Positions 49,935-60,440 are shown, counted from the first letter of the stretch. The stretch: 64,000 bases of DNA from Lytechinus variegatus (GCF_018143015.1 NC_054758.1:5629001-5693000); one strand, 5' to 3'. Program-made: numbers and translations. The notes: a model not told the origin generated them from the sequence alone.

Positions 49935-52900
49935 ATCCTTCTACTTCTATGACTATTGCTACTACTTCTAATAAGACAGTATTAACGATATTAAAAATAA
50001 CCTCTTGTTTATCCAGGGCAGCCACTTAAGAATCTAGCTTCTGATTTCTTGGAAACCCTTATTCTTGTACATGAATATGTAAGGATATAGTTACCTATGC
50101 TTGCACTTCTCTTTTAGCAATGCATTTCCGTATACTGCAGTACATTTCTGAAGCGGAACGGCCCGATTTTTATCACGCAAGTGCTCCTCAGGGTTTACCT
50201 TACGTCTTTCAGCCGCTACACGCTTTTTCGCAACGGGACTCATCCACTCACGCTGGACAACCTGTTAACAGAAAACAGAATGGCATAAATACTTCATAAC
50301 TCATTGAGCTATAAAAATTACTAAGTTCTAATTAATATGTTTTCACTATTTAAATTGGCAACAACCATTTTAATATTCTTCACCCAATTAGACAAGTTTG
50401 AAAAAAAAATCAAATATAAACATAACACATGTTACAATGAAAAAAAGTGGCAGGATTTCATTGAAAAGTTACCAATTTTAATTTTAAATAGTGGTATCAC
50501 TGCGTTTACATCATTACAATATTATATCAATTTAGAAAGCTTTTATTGACTTATTTGACTAATTATATTCATAACCATTAGCTTCAAGTTAACCATTTTT
50601 TTAATTGAATGTGGAATATGGGCTTCAATTTTGATTAGAATTTAGGATCAACCAAAGTATGCATTATAAAACTCACTTCTGTTCTACTATTACTAATTCA
50701 AATTTTAAACAGTGATTTCAATATTTTCAAGATATTATCAATTCAGACTTTAGATAACATAATTATTAGCTTCAATCAACGATTTTTAAAATTGAATCTG
50801 GTATGTTTGCTTTAATTCTAATTAGAACTTTATAGGATCAACCAAATATGAATTACCAGTATAAATCTTACTTCTTCATTTCCAATTTACATTTTAAATA
50901 GTGATTTGTTGCTTTCAAGACATTATCAATATAGAGAGCATAATAATTAGCAATCAGCATAGTAGTTTAATTAACCAGTCTTTTTAATGCATGTGGTATA
51001 TTGGCCTTAATTTCAATTAGAACTAAGGATCAACCAAAGATGATTAATAAATCTTACCTCTGTATCCTTGAAGCATCCAATAAAATCATCAAAAGTGAGA
51101 GTGTCATCTTTCTCCAACCCAAGTCTGCGAGAACAAAATGAAGGATTTAATGAGAAGGGAAATTTCTCCTGACATGACAATAAATGTGAATGAATAAAGT
51201 AAATGAAAATATATTCAAATCCCACACATGGAATAATTTCCTTCAGCAAGAAATCGATCCACATTGTACTCAGTCAACCCAGGTGAGGTATATAGCTACC
51301 TGTCAGAATTCCTTGAAATGCCTGTGTGCTGAAAAGCTTGCCGGGCTGAAGCTGATGTAATAAGATCTGAAGTTCATTTATAATTGTATCATTAAAATTA
51401 CATAATGGATGCAGAATTTTAGTATACATCCCACCCCAGGCAACAAAATAATTTTATATTTTGGGGGCTACTTTTTACACTTTTTAGCATTTTGGGGCTA
51501 ATTAATCCCGAGCCCCCATGTATTTGTTTCCCTGCCCCACCCCTTTCTCACAAAAAGAAAAAAATACCCACTTCTTACCTATGTAAAAGCCTTGCTACAT
51601 CTTCATGCGTGATGTAACCTACCAGAGGGTAGAGGATCTGACCCATTGCGCTCTTTGACACACGACCTTTGCCCTGCGGGTCGTGACCTTTGAACATCTG
51701 ACGGAGTCCATGGTAACCCGAAGCAAGTTTGACCTTTAAAACCTGGATCAGCTGAGGGGAATGAAATCAAAGATTGGTGATTTTATTCATTTTGATTTAA
51801 TGATAAATGAAATCTAGTAGTTGCAGTTAATACAGAGTTCAGGAGCAAATCTGTAAAACCAAGATTAATTGTCACTATATTATCCTAGATCTAGATCTGG
51901 TAGAATTACATTTATAAACTAAACTTTGCAAAATCATCAAATCTAACCTGAAAACTAATCTCACCGAAGATCATCAACACATATCAGCACATATGAACAG
52001 TGTATTATTAATGCGGGGGAAATGACCTCACAATTTTTTTCCAGAATCATGCACATGGCACATATTAGTTATTTATACATTGCATATACAGACATTTGGA
52101 TGGTCATTTTATTGGATTCTGTACAAACTCCTTTTGATACCATCCCACAAACTAGCATTTATCTTTAATCTATTGTTCCGGGGGGCCACTTACATTGGCG
52201 AGTGGATACCATGCGCGACCCAAAAAACACGTAAAAAGGATGTCTTTTTCACGATAGGGCACGTTACGTACGTAACGTGATAAGGGTGTCAAAAACACGA
52301 AAATAATGAAAAAAGGGTATCTATTTCGCTAGGAAAATTACGTGTTTAGGGTCGAATTTGCGGGGATTATAAAACAAAATTAAAATGTTTAAAAAGGATG
52401 TCCTTTTTGCCCCAAAACTTCGTGTTTAGAGTCCGATTTGCGCGAGGTGTAGAAGGTGGGGTCGTATACTAAACCAAATAAGGTTAAGCCGACGACCGAA
52501 GGACCCTAACAATAAAACATTCCTGTACTTGTTTAGGGGTTCATTTCAGGGAATATTTGCCAAGAGTATCGTTTTGTTTCCAATACTTGTTAAGGGTAGG
52601 GTTTCACACGCCAATACTTGTTAAGGGGTGCATTTTCAGAAGATGGAAATTACGTGTTTAGGGTGCTTTTCGAGACCCCATGGTCGCGCATGGTATCCAC
52701 TCGTGAATGGAAGTGGCCCCCCCGGGTCTATTGTCTAGTAAAGGGATATATCCTCTCAGGTGATGAACAACATGAAAAACAAGAAACGCATGAAAAACAA
52801 CCCAGACATTCCCTTAGCAATGACCCCTAAGGGCGTTTGCATCACCCTTTTCAGAGTCTCAACCTGCAGTTCATGAAACAACATAAATACCATTCATTGA

Positions 52901-54908
52901 AGCTCAGGGAGCACATAAGGATCACAAAAGCCTGGGATGACCACCCTTTTCAAAGTGGGAAGAAAGCTTTTATTGACCGTTCTGTCTGCATGAATAGAGT
53001 AGCACGACCCTATTAATTGTTTGGCATGTATTGATTTTTTCGGTCTTTCTACTGGACATATCCCCTTGAGTCTTTATGGGTGGTGGTATACTCATGGACA
53101 GAATGGCTTTTGAGGTTTTGCAAGCCTCTTTTGTAAAATTGTATCAAGGAAACTCATTTAAACTTCTTTACCACCATGAATTTCTTGGCTTCCAAGATTT
53201 TCATGATTTTATATATTTATATATATTTCATTTAAAATGACATTTATATTTATATTCAAATTAAAATTCCCAGCAGGGGGGGGGGGGCACTCAACTATAT
53301 TGATGTACACATGTGCAGCCAAAAAAAAAATATGTAAAAGGTTACCTTTTGCTGATCAGGGTAAATCATGCGTGTGATGTATTTAGGGTGTCCAGGCCGA
53401 AATCGGACAAAAAGGGTGTAATTGTAGGGTTAAACACATATACATTTCATGGGTTATATATGTACTTGTTTAGGGGAGCAAGATCGTTAAAAATACTTGA
53501 ATAGAGTATAGATTTGACCAATGGATAAAACTTGTGAAAAGTGGGTTTGTGAAGCCTCGTAGTCTGTGTATAACAATATAGTTGAGGAAGATGGGGGAGA
53601 GGTGGGGGTCTTCAAATAGAAAAAACATAAACTGCACCTCAAGAAAAGTTGTCCAGAAGACAGATGGATGGGAAGAAGGGGGAGAACTGAGAAGGATCTT
53701 CAAATTCCAACTTCTCGTAAGAGAAAGGAAAAGAGGGGGATGGGGAGGGAGAAGGAAGGCAAAAAGGGGGATCTTCGAATTCCAACCCTAACTGGATGGG
53801 TAGAATGGAAAGGGGAAGGAAAACAGGGAGATGGGGAAGGGGGAAGAGAGGTGGAGGGTCTTCAAATACCAACCTCATCTGGAACTCTTGAGTATCGAGT
53901 TGCATACTCTGAACTGTTTGGTACCTTGGCTGATTTAGCTCGTCTTTCTCCAGGTCCCTGCTCATGTGCTAAAGAACAAAACAAAAACAAACAAATCTGT
54001 TTGATATATATCAACTATTTCTGATTTTTACAATAAATATACATTTTTAAACACTATACAAGCAGAACTAAAACACAAAACAATCTAGTCAAGAAATAAG
54101 GCACTGAAAGGTGAATTTATATGTAAGGCACTATTGTTATATCTTTATATGACTTTCTTTATATATACGTACAGTACTTCTAGACAGCCTCGACAGGAAT
54201 AACCATCATTTCTGGGGATTTATTTAACAATTTCTGACATTTTACTCTCAGTGGAGCCAACGCAGTTCAGCAGAAGAACCAAAGACAGAGGCCCAAGCTT
54301 TTGGTCTACAGTATTTCAAACTTTTATAAAAAATTACTAGTAATATCAGAAGGTTCAGATAAACTTTTCCCAAGAAGAAACAGGAAAACATCCCATTTAT
54401 TGATCCACATTAACCAGTTAAGGATGAATATTATATATTTTTTTATTAACAAAGTGCTCGATGAAACATTTTTATTTATTCCCATATCCTCAAACTTCAA
54501 AGGTCATGAAGGTGCAGAGATTACCAGAAAGAGAGTTAGAGTATAATTCGGCCTTAAAACAACATTACCTGGGGGCCATGTCATCATCCTTGAATGTTTC
54601 TGCTTCTTTGACCGTTTATTTTCCTTGCCTCCTTCCCTGAGAGGAGGAAGATTATTATCAAGTTCGTCCCATGCATGGAGGCCAACAAGGGAGGCTCGAC
54701 TAGCCGGGGCTAGCGGGGGAGTTCTCGCCTCTCTCCCCATCGCGTTCTGGCCGGAGCCCAAGCTCATTACAGATTCCGGTCGATTGGATCCGATAACATT
54801 CAACGATTTTCGATCTCCCAGACGAGACATTGGGTGTTCGATGTTGGGAAGATTTGGAGGCTTGAATCCAGATGCATTTCGCTGGTTGTTTGCAATCCCC
54901 GTCGCCAT
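36518..54908 (-). CDS. EFCAB6: EFCAB6-like multi-EF-hand calcium-binding protein
   Basis: Twenty-one exons, 5' to 3': 54908-54569, 53968-53874, 51751-51579, 51124-51058, 50261-50095, 49632-49495, 48261-48120, 47530-47387, 45985-45837, 44614-44501, 44047-43937, 43432-43256, 42165-41934, 41395-41271, 40940-40807, 40178-40045, 39530-39444, 38868-38783, 38295-38202, 37421-37356, 36733-36518. They total 2991 nt, or 996 residues with every phase matching. Repeated EF pairs span the protein. Most loops are degenerate (DPQGKGRVSKSA 169-180, DVENTGALDSAW 329-340, DNTGNGLLGIEQ 438-449, DPNGYATISTPE 830-841). The last pair is canonical (DINGDGHLSIPE 941-952, DENMDGSISYDE 977-988). From memory, KLWTRYDVENTG and FFMQLGL echo human EFCAB6 KLWARYDTEGKG and FLQKLGI. 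Human EFCAB6 is about 1500 residues and linked to axonemal doublets. Exon 1 is low-complexity and basic. The family call is firm, exact orthology less so. Confidence 0.85.
37995..38166. mobile_element. Foldback MITE with GGGCCCGTTGCAGAAAGAG ends
   Basis: ggtccgttgcagaaagagtt and gcaactctttctgcaacggg are inverted. Inner arms include gcgcgctgctgattggttg. About 170 bp, and it ends 35 bp from the exon 19 donor at 38202. An extra half end, ggggcccgttgcagg, follows. Confidence 0.75.
40045..40560 (-). repeat. Tandem decayed copies of EFCAB6-like exon 16 and flank
   Basis: The first half of exon 16 (40178 and leftwards) and its upstream intron are repeated twice to the right, at about 40268-40440 and 40465-40560. 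Shared text is ttggcagccttagcttttct and atgcttccttgtctgagggaaa. Both extra copies run into a stop after about 20 codons (for example SSEK*, SDEK*), so neither can serve as an exon. Confidence 0.8.
42115..43195 (-). repeat. ~180-bp tandem repeat starting inside EFCAB6-like exon 13
   Basis: Six units begin near 42115, 42295, 42485, 42669, 42849 and 43007. Each has gactcctgttgatggttctg, ctgaactttagactggattt, a variable middle and cccactgctgccacaag. The first unit lies partly in exon 13 (42165-41934) and contains its acceptor; the others are in the intron before it. Divergence rises with distance from the exon. Confidence 0.85.
44690..45045 (+). mobile_element. tRNA-derived SINE
   Basis: gtcatggtgtagtggttcag (A box) and gagggtttgaatcccacgtg (B box) head a body with cttggcaaggcacttatcca and the tail gtatgaagcactatagtaaa followed by tattatcattttatta. 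About 355 bp and near complete, in an EFCAB6-like intron. Confidence 0.85.
45100..45330 (+). repeat. Polypyrimidine (CCT/CTT)n tract
   Basis: About 230 bp of CTCCTTCTTCC-type low-complexity DNA lies in an EFCAB6-like intron. The 79-codon serine- and leucine-rich frame through it is an artefact. Confidence 0.9.
45455..45785. mobile_element. Foldback element with GGCCTGTATCCTGAA ends
   Basis: ggcctgtatcctgaagacgg and cagaatacggggccc are rough inverted partners. The arms contain gtttaactttaatag and tttaaccacaactttaaacc. A related half lies at 37735-37790. Boundaries are approximate. Confidence 0.5.
46405..46906. mobile_element. TTAA-flanked foldback MITE, family 2 copy B
   Basis: TTAA duplications enclose AGGGGAAGTTCACCTTGA and tcagggtgaactcccct. 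The inner text (acgataaactttttgtcagg, ttggatttgtga) matches copies at 21233-21697 and 63865-64000. About 500 bp, non-coding. Confidence 0.88.
49211..49466. mobile_element. Foldback MITE, GGGCCCCGTCTTAC family
   Basis: gtcttacaaagatgaattgg and gattggatcaatcgtttttg followed by taagatggggcc are inverted ends. The arms share catgcagaatttt-like text with 31434-31696. It ends about 30 bp before the exon 6 donor of the EFCAB6-like gene. Confidence 0.65.
49850..49935 (+). repeat. (CTA)n microsatellite
   Basis: Imperfect CTA/TAC repeats in an EFCAB6-like intron, preceded by a looser stretch of AAT/ATA repeats at 49640-49790. Confidence 0.85.
51210..51380 (+). mobile_element. SINE body fragment
   Basis: caaatcccacacatgg, ttccttcagcaagaaatcga, aacccaggtgaggtatatag and ccttgaaatgcctgtgtgct follow the SINE at 17712-17995 without its A box or 3' tail. 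Confidence 0.75.
51850..52169 (+). repeat. Dispersed repeat, copy 2
   Basis: Same orientation and order of landmarks as 1729-2083, from ctgtaaaaccaagattaatt to catttatctttaat. The hAT-like element at 52177 begins just after it. Confidence 0.6.
52169..52734. mobile_element. hAT-like MITE with 8-bp target duplication
   Basis: TCTATTGT at 52169-52176 and 52727-52734 flanks inverted ends: ccggggggccacttacattg on one side, caatggaagtggccccccc-like text on the other, then gagtggataccatgcgcgac in both arms. The 550-bp interior has cctaaacacgtaattt-like phrases and the 20-bp palindrome CACGTTACGTACGTAACGTG at 52259-52278. An 8-bp duplication fits hAT elements. A second copy lies at 58858-59380, and a distant relative may lie at 53270-53510. 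Confidence 0.85.
53580..53873 (-). repeat. Minisatellite beginning at the EFCAB6-like exon 2 donor
   Basis: On the minus strand the donor sequence GTTGGTATTTGAAGACCCTC recurs as gttggaattcgaagatccc, gttggaatttgaagatcc and, more loosely, ctatttgaagaccccc, each followed by CT-rich DNA. The period is about 80-105 bp. The first unit starts exactly at the exon edge (53874|53873). Confidence 0.8.
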
Positions 54909-55786
54909 TTTGGCAAATTAAATGCAATATTTTCTCGACAAAATCAAAACTCAAGCAGCGAGATTTTCTCCTTCTCGCTCCTCGCTTCGCTCAATTCATT
55001 CCTCACAAAAACAGAGATTGACTCTAAAAATCCGAAAACACTGTCCTAGGCTTCTGTATTTGACATTTCATCCAGACATTTTCCTGTTTAGTATTCCTTT
55101 TTCAGCAATATCATCACAAATTATCACAGATAAGGAGGTGTATATAATAGCCAGATAACGATATATCCAGCCGCTGTGGTAAATATTTACTATAAAACGG
55201 CCAAATCGGCTTACAAAAGGGATTGTACATACATTAGCGAGGCTTTGCGGTTCGATCACCTCCGTAAAGAAAATCAGCAAGAAGCTTGGACTCTTCCATT
55301 TTAAAAAGGGGTATACAGTAATATGTTATGGTCAAAATCATATTCAATATCTAAATTATACATCTGATTATCAGTAAAAATAATCAGAGTTATGTAAAAT
55401 TATTTTTTAATGTAATTATTTAATTCATATTGCATTTGAGGAAGATTAAAACGATTAAAATTGAGATGGAATCCCCTACTTTAAAGTGAACGAATCTTGT
55501 TGTCACTTGGTTACCGAAATGGCAACACGACTACCAGCACGTGTAGACAGGTGTATTAGGGGTGGGTACGAGTGTAATTGGACTTTCATGGAGTTTATAT
55601 ATTCGATTAATTTTTCATGGTCAGGCCCAAACCGCTGAGAAGGGAATGGGAGGCCATTATTAATTTCACAACATTTTGATGAGAAAAATATTATTATGAA
55701 AACGGAAATTCTTCAGTTATCTTGAAATAAAATGGAATTAATACGGGACGAAATTTCTGCGTCCGTCTGCATCCATTGACGGCGAA

Positions 55787-56060
55787 AGCAGGGGGGGGGG
55801 GGGACGGGACCTGTCCCCCCCTAAATGTGAGGTGGGGACGTCCCCTCTTAATTTTTTGTTGAGAACCTTTTTTTTGCTTGTAAATTTTGTTTACTGCGTC
55901 CCCCCTAAATTCAGATGGACCCCCTAAAAAACTGTTCCCCCCTAAAATTTTGGTTGATAACCTTTTTTTTTTGCTTGTCAAAATTTGTTACCTGTGTCTA
56001 TCCAAAAAAATTCAGGTGGACCCTCTTAGATATTTTGCCTTCCGCCGCCAATGCCTACAT
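55787..56060. repeat. Repeat rich in poly-G/poly-C with TGTCCCCCCTAAA phrases
   Basis: gggggggggggacgggacct, gtccccccctaaatg, gacgtcccctcttaattttt and ttgcttgtaaattttgttta are repeated roughly twice. Similar to the 61390 and 63062 families in style, but the ends are unclear. Confidence 0.45.
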
Positions 56061-56959
56061 CCAATTTCCAAGGTTTTCCAAGCCCCTTTCAAAATAAGCG
56101 TTCAACGCAGTTTGCCTTTTTGTGAACTTATTCTTTTCAAGTGTATTTTTTGTTGTTGTATTGTTAATTAGGGTGATGTTGGGTTGGGGGAGTGGTGGGT
56201 GTTCCTTCAACTTCAAGAAATAATTGTTGATTAAGTCCATAACCGGATTTAATAAAAAATTTGAAAAAAAATAAATATATTTGAACATGATTTTTTTTTC
56301 ACTTAACATTTCAGACACTTAAGTGCCCATTTGCCTCAATGCTTAGGCAATCCGTGGGAAAGAAGGGAATAAGAAAAGAAAAAAATGAAATAATTAGGGA
56401 AGAAAAGTTGAAAAACATGATGGGAGGGGTAGATGATTCTTTACAAAATATTACAAAACTTGAGGATCGCCACTTTCACGAGAGGAATCAAGAGAATTTC
56501 AAATCAATATACAAAACACATTTTTAAAAAATTGTCCGCTTTTCATGCTTTCGCTATTTTAGTGGGATATATGCGTCACGCACAGGTGTAAGGATGGGGG
56601 AGGCGCCTCGGGGTAATGGACCCTAAGAAATAAAATGAGGGGGAGGGGAGGGAAGGAAAAGGGTGAGTGACATGTGATATTATTTTCTTAATATTACGTT
56701 ATAATTTTTATAAGAATAGATTTTGATAATCCAATTGTCAAAAAAACTTTGGTCACTCGCTTAGCTTGCTCGAAACTTTTTATAAACAAGCTTTTCTTCA
56801 TGTGCCATTTCTGCCCCCCCCCCCATAGCTCATAACCATGGTTACGCTACTGGTCATGTTATGTTAATGATTTCAAAAGAGCGCTTAAAATCTGCTTGCT
56901 TTCAGGTCTAAATCTTGCATTAACATATTATCTCTTCGTGATTTGATTGAGGTTTGTTC

Positions 56960-57180
56960 TATGACATTTGATCCGGCGACAATTGCTCCGTTGTAAATTC
57001 AAAACAATAATGCGATCCAACTTCAACCCTGGATTTAACACTATATCCGATGCTGAACTTATCCCTACTATAAACCTAACATAAACCATATTGCAGCCCT
57101 ATATGTTATATAAGAAATATAAAGCCCAGAGCAATTGTCGCTGGAGCAATTTTCGCCGGAGCAAATGTCGTGTCACCTAT
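56960..57180. mobile_element. Foldback element with GGCGACAATTGCTCC arms
   Basis: ccggcgacaattgctccg near 56970 and gagcaattgtcgctggagca near 57130 are inverted. The right edge ends in aaatgtcgtgtcacc. A related element spans about 47640-47795 (gggtgacacgacaattgttc and cagagcaattgtcgcaag). It shares the 11-mer GTGACACGACA with the repeats of the 3-kb element at 9357. Confidence 0.6.
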
Positions 57181-58276
57181 GATTGTACTAATCAAATGTT
57201 CCCTTTTCGGGACATCAAAGTATAACTAGCTCTCGCTTCGCGCTTACATTATTTGTATTTTTGTCTTGCATTTCTACAAACATTCCTACAAAACTTGTCC
57301 CTTTTCAGGCAGGACAGAATTTAAAAAAAAATCAATTTCTAGATAGGTAGGCATGACGATTGCCAAAAGCGCTTATAATGTTCATTTCTAAAAATGTAAT
57401 CTGATGCTTCTCATCCGCATTCTTATTTACTGACATTCTCATTCTCTTCATGATTTACCTGCATGCGTTTCTTTGAGGGTTACTATAGTAGTCTGTAATA
57501 TATATTAATAATTAAAAGTTCACAATAATGATAAAAACAAACGAAATACAAAATAATTGGGCAATTGCAAACGTGACAGTTACATAGTAATAACACTAGA
57601 TAAGATATAATTCACATGAACATTCACAAATAAATTGAATGCAGTGGCCAGCTGCTGCTATCGTGGGCAAAAAAGCTTGAATGAATGGCAGATTGCGTGT
57701 CGCATCATTCATTTACTGTGGGGAAACGGATACTGTTCATGAGTGCGAAAATTGCTTAAAAATCAAGTCTGAATATAAACAAAATTTGTTAGCTCGAGAT
57801 TTGTGAGTGAAATGCATGTATTAATTTTCTCGTTCCCCAGGAATTACAATGATGACGTTGTTTTGGTCATCACTAGGTTTCCTTGACAATATATACATAC
57901 CTTATATAATAGAGTTAAGTAACATTTATCTCGATGCTTACGGGTACTTTGACAAAATATTCGGCTTATCATGACGTAATGCGTCATTTTTTCGGCAGCT
58001 GGCAAAACGCATGCGTATTGCTTCAATCGTAAACTTATTGTGACGTCATGTTTCTGAAATCACACGCTGCGCTGAGGATGATGTGTTGACAACGTTATTT
58101 TGACAAAACAAAATACCAATGTAGGTCTATAGGCCTATATTACAGTATTGTTATAGGCTTATAGTCGTTAATTTATCAGGAAGAAAAGTAAATTCAACTT
58201 ACAAAAACCAAAGGATAGTAAATCTAGTCTTGGTTATTCTTTTTTTCAATTTGACAAAATAGATAAATAAATAAAG

Positions 58277-60440
58277 ATGCAGCAGCAGCAGCAGCAGCAG
58301 CAGCCAGCACTTCAAGTACCAAATCCAACGCAACCACAACAAGCAACTCAACAATATATCTATGTGCAACCTCAACCACATCAAGGATGTTGTAGTGGAT
58401 ACTCAGAAACATACAACATCAGAGCAGGTGAGCTGATCCAGTATATGGTAACCATGGCAACGGGGTTTAATAATTCAATCATGTTATAGTTTTGTTTGAA
58501 GATAGTAGGCCTATGTAGCAGTTGGAGCTTGTAGTATATAGATAGAGTTGCAATTAAGAACATTGATGACGTCATATTTTCGACTTTCGTTTAACGATAG
58601 GCCGTTGACTAACATGACACTTTAAAAAATAGGTCACAGGTTTTTAACATAACATCTGCTCTGTCTGCCGTTTTACGTCACATTTTCTGTCGTAAGATAT
58701 GTGAATATTAGAAACTTGGAGATTAAACCACTGGCATATCAGATGGGGGGCATTATAAAAAGGGTCCCCCAAGCTAGTCAACCGATTCGGTGCGCACAAC
58801 TTTGATGAATTACTTCCTGCCGGTACCCATTCACCTCACCTGGGTTGAGTGCGGGCGCGGGGGGGGGCACTTCCATTCATGAGTGGATACCATGCGCGAC
58901 CATGGGGTCTCGAAAAGCACCCTAAACACGTAATTTCCATATTCTGAAAATGCACCCCTTAACAAGTATTGGCGTGTGAAACCCTACCCTTAACAAGTAT
59001 TGGAAACAAAACGATACTCTTGGCAAATATTCCCTGAAATGAACCCCTAAACAAGTACAGGAATGTTTCATTGTTACGGGTCCTTCGGTCGTCGGCTTTA
59101 CCTTATTTGGTTTAGTACGACCCCACCTTCTACACCTCGCGCAAATCGGACTCTAAACACGAAGTGTTGGGGCAAAAAGGACATCCTTTATGTAACATTT
59201 TAATTTTGTTTTATCATTCCCACAAATTCGACCCTAAACACGTAATTTTCCTAGCGAAATAGATACCCTTTTTTCATTATTTTTGTGTTTTTGACACCCT
59301 TATCACGTTACGTACGTAACGTGCCCTATCGTGAAAAAGATGAATCCACTCGTCAATGTAAGTGCCCCCCCCCCGGGGTGCGCGGCGCAGTGTGGGTAAA
59401 TTTCATGGCTTGGAATCGAACCCACGTCCTTCAGATTGAACGACGAGGGTCTTAACCACTAGACCACGACACCCCCACCATTATATAAGATGTTGTTTCC
59501 TGAATGATGAGATCAAATTCTAATACAACATTAGATATTTATTCTAAAAAGGTCAATTTTTTTCTTGCCCGCTTCGCTGTCTCGTGACTTTCTAGAAATT
59601 TGCCAAGTAGTGCCCCTCGACGCCACTGATTGTCTTCTATATGAGTAACCATAATGGCCTGAATTCTTGAAGGTTGCTAACTTAGCCCACGGGCTAAATC
59701 GCGTCATTTGACGTCACTTGGCCCACCGAGCTAAATTTTGCTTTTTTCTCGAAGCTTGGCTAACTTAGGCCGGGGTAAATTAGCAACCCTTTGAGAATTC
59801 GGGTCAATAACGATTCCTTGAACGACCGCGATCATTGTTCTCTTGCCTTTTTCTTTCTAAAGGTCGTACTACCGGCATCATCCAGCTTATTCTCGGTATC
59901 GCCATCGTCGTCGTCAACGTTCTCACCTACGTTTACGGTCACATGGGCTACCCGAACGAAGGTTTACCAATTGGCATCGGATTCTTCTCCGTCATTCCTT
60001 CGGGTATAATCGGAATCACGACGAAATCCCGACGTAACTGCGTCATCATCGCGTATCTTGTCATGTCAGTGTTGTCCTCCGTCGACGGGTTTGTAGGCGT
60101 GGTCACCGAGGGCTTGGCGGCGGGCGTGTTCTCCTACGAGTCCGTCTGCTTCTACACATTCTGCTACTTGGATACTTTCGACGTCGCCATCATCCTCCAT
60201 GCCGTCGGCGCTGTCCTTCTCTTCATCGAAGGCATCGTCGCTATCGTTGCCTCTGTGTATTGCTGCAGAGGGTTGAAATGTTGCCAGGGGTGTTGCTGTC
60301 ACGGCAATGACACGGGCAACTCGTCGGCAACGCCTGGAGTGACTGCGACATCCGTACAATATCCACAACAACCGCAAGGAGTGGTCGCATGTACCCAACC
60401 GGAAACTTTTGTTGTAAAAACAACAACAACTCCTGTCTAA
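58277..60440 (+). CDS. Four-pass membrane protein, MS4A/CD20-like
   Basis: Two coding exons, 58277-58427 and 59863-60440, join in phase to give 242 residues. The N-terminus is MQQQQQQQQ followed by a Pro/Gln-rich stretch to about residue 37, then a CC pair. Four hydrophobic segments follow: about 55-75 (GIIQLILGIAIVVVNVL), 86-103 (PIGIGFFSVIPSGIIGI), 112-135 (VIIAYLVMSVLSSVDGFV) and 160-187 (FDVAIILHAVGAVLLFIEGI). The cysteine cluster CCRGLKCCQGCCC, just inside the last segment, is a likely palmitoylation site. The tail is Thr-rich. The layout and the GIIQLxLGI opening of segment 1 fit the MS4A/CD20-like family, but a short claudin- or tetraspanin-like protein is not excluded. The start is the only in-frame ATG in exon 1. 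Possible poly(A) signal AATAAA at 60835-60840. Confidence 0.75.
58830..59478 (-). mobile_element. SINE in reverse orientation, split by a hAT-like element
   Basis: On the left, cggtacccattcacctcacc and tgggttgagtg match the SINE body inverted. On the right, aatttcatggcttggaatcg, aacccacgtccttcagattg and cttaaccactagaccacgac give the B and A boxes inverted. The element at 58858-59380 sits between them. Confidence 0.75.
58858..59380. mobile_element. hAT-like MITE, copy 2
   Basis: The ends ggggggcacttccattcatg and tcaatgtaagtgccccccc are inverted. The left end continues with gagtggataccatgcgcgac, which here is weaker at the right end. It carries the palindrome CACGTTACGTACGTAACGTG near 59305-59324. 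Opposite orientation to 52177-52726. The target duplication is blurred in GC-rich flanks (TGCGGGCG against TGCGCGGC). Confidence 0.8.
59655..59810. mobile_element. Palindromic MITE just upstream of MS4A-like exon 2
   Basis: ggcctgaattcttgaaggtt followed by gctaacttagcccacgg, and the inverted ggctaacttaggccggggta followed by ttagcaaccctttgagaatt, make a 155-bp foldback. It ends about 50 bp before the exon 2 acceptor at 59861-59862. Confidence 0.75.

Larger units (their letters stand above)
54909..58276. other. Divergent intergenic region between the EFCAB6-like gene and the MS4A-like gene
   Basis: The two genes point away from each other, so both promoters probably lie here. No TATA box can be assigned with confidence. 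A minus-strand ATG at 55299-55297 opens a 21-codon frame, discussed in the findings. Positions 55787-56060 hold a G/C-run element and 56960-57180 a foldback element. Positions 57200-58270 show nothing that I recognise. Confidence 0.6.

Noticed and set aside
53582-54024. Overlapping purine-rich open frames on both strands
   Set aside because: Low-complexity minisatellite; only 53874-53968 is a coding exon, in the minus-strand frame HEQGPGERRAKSAK.
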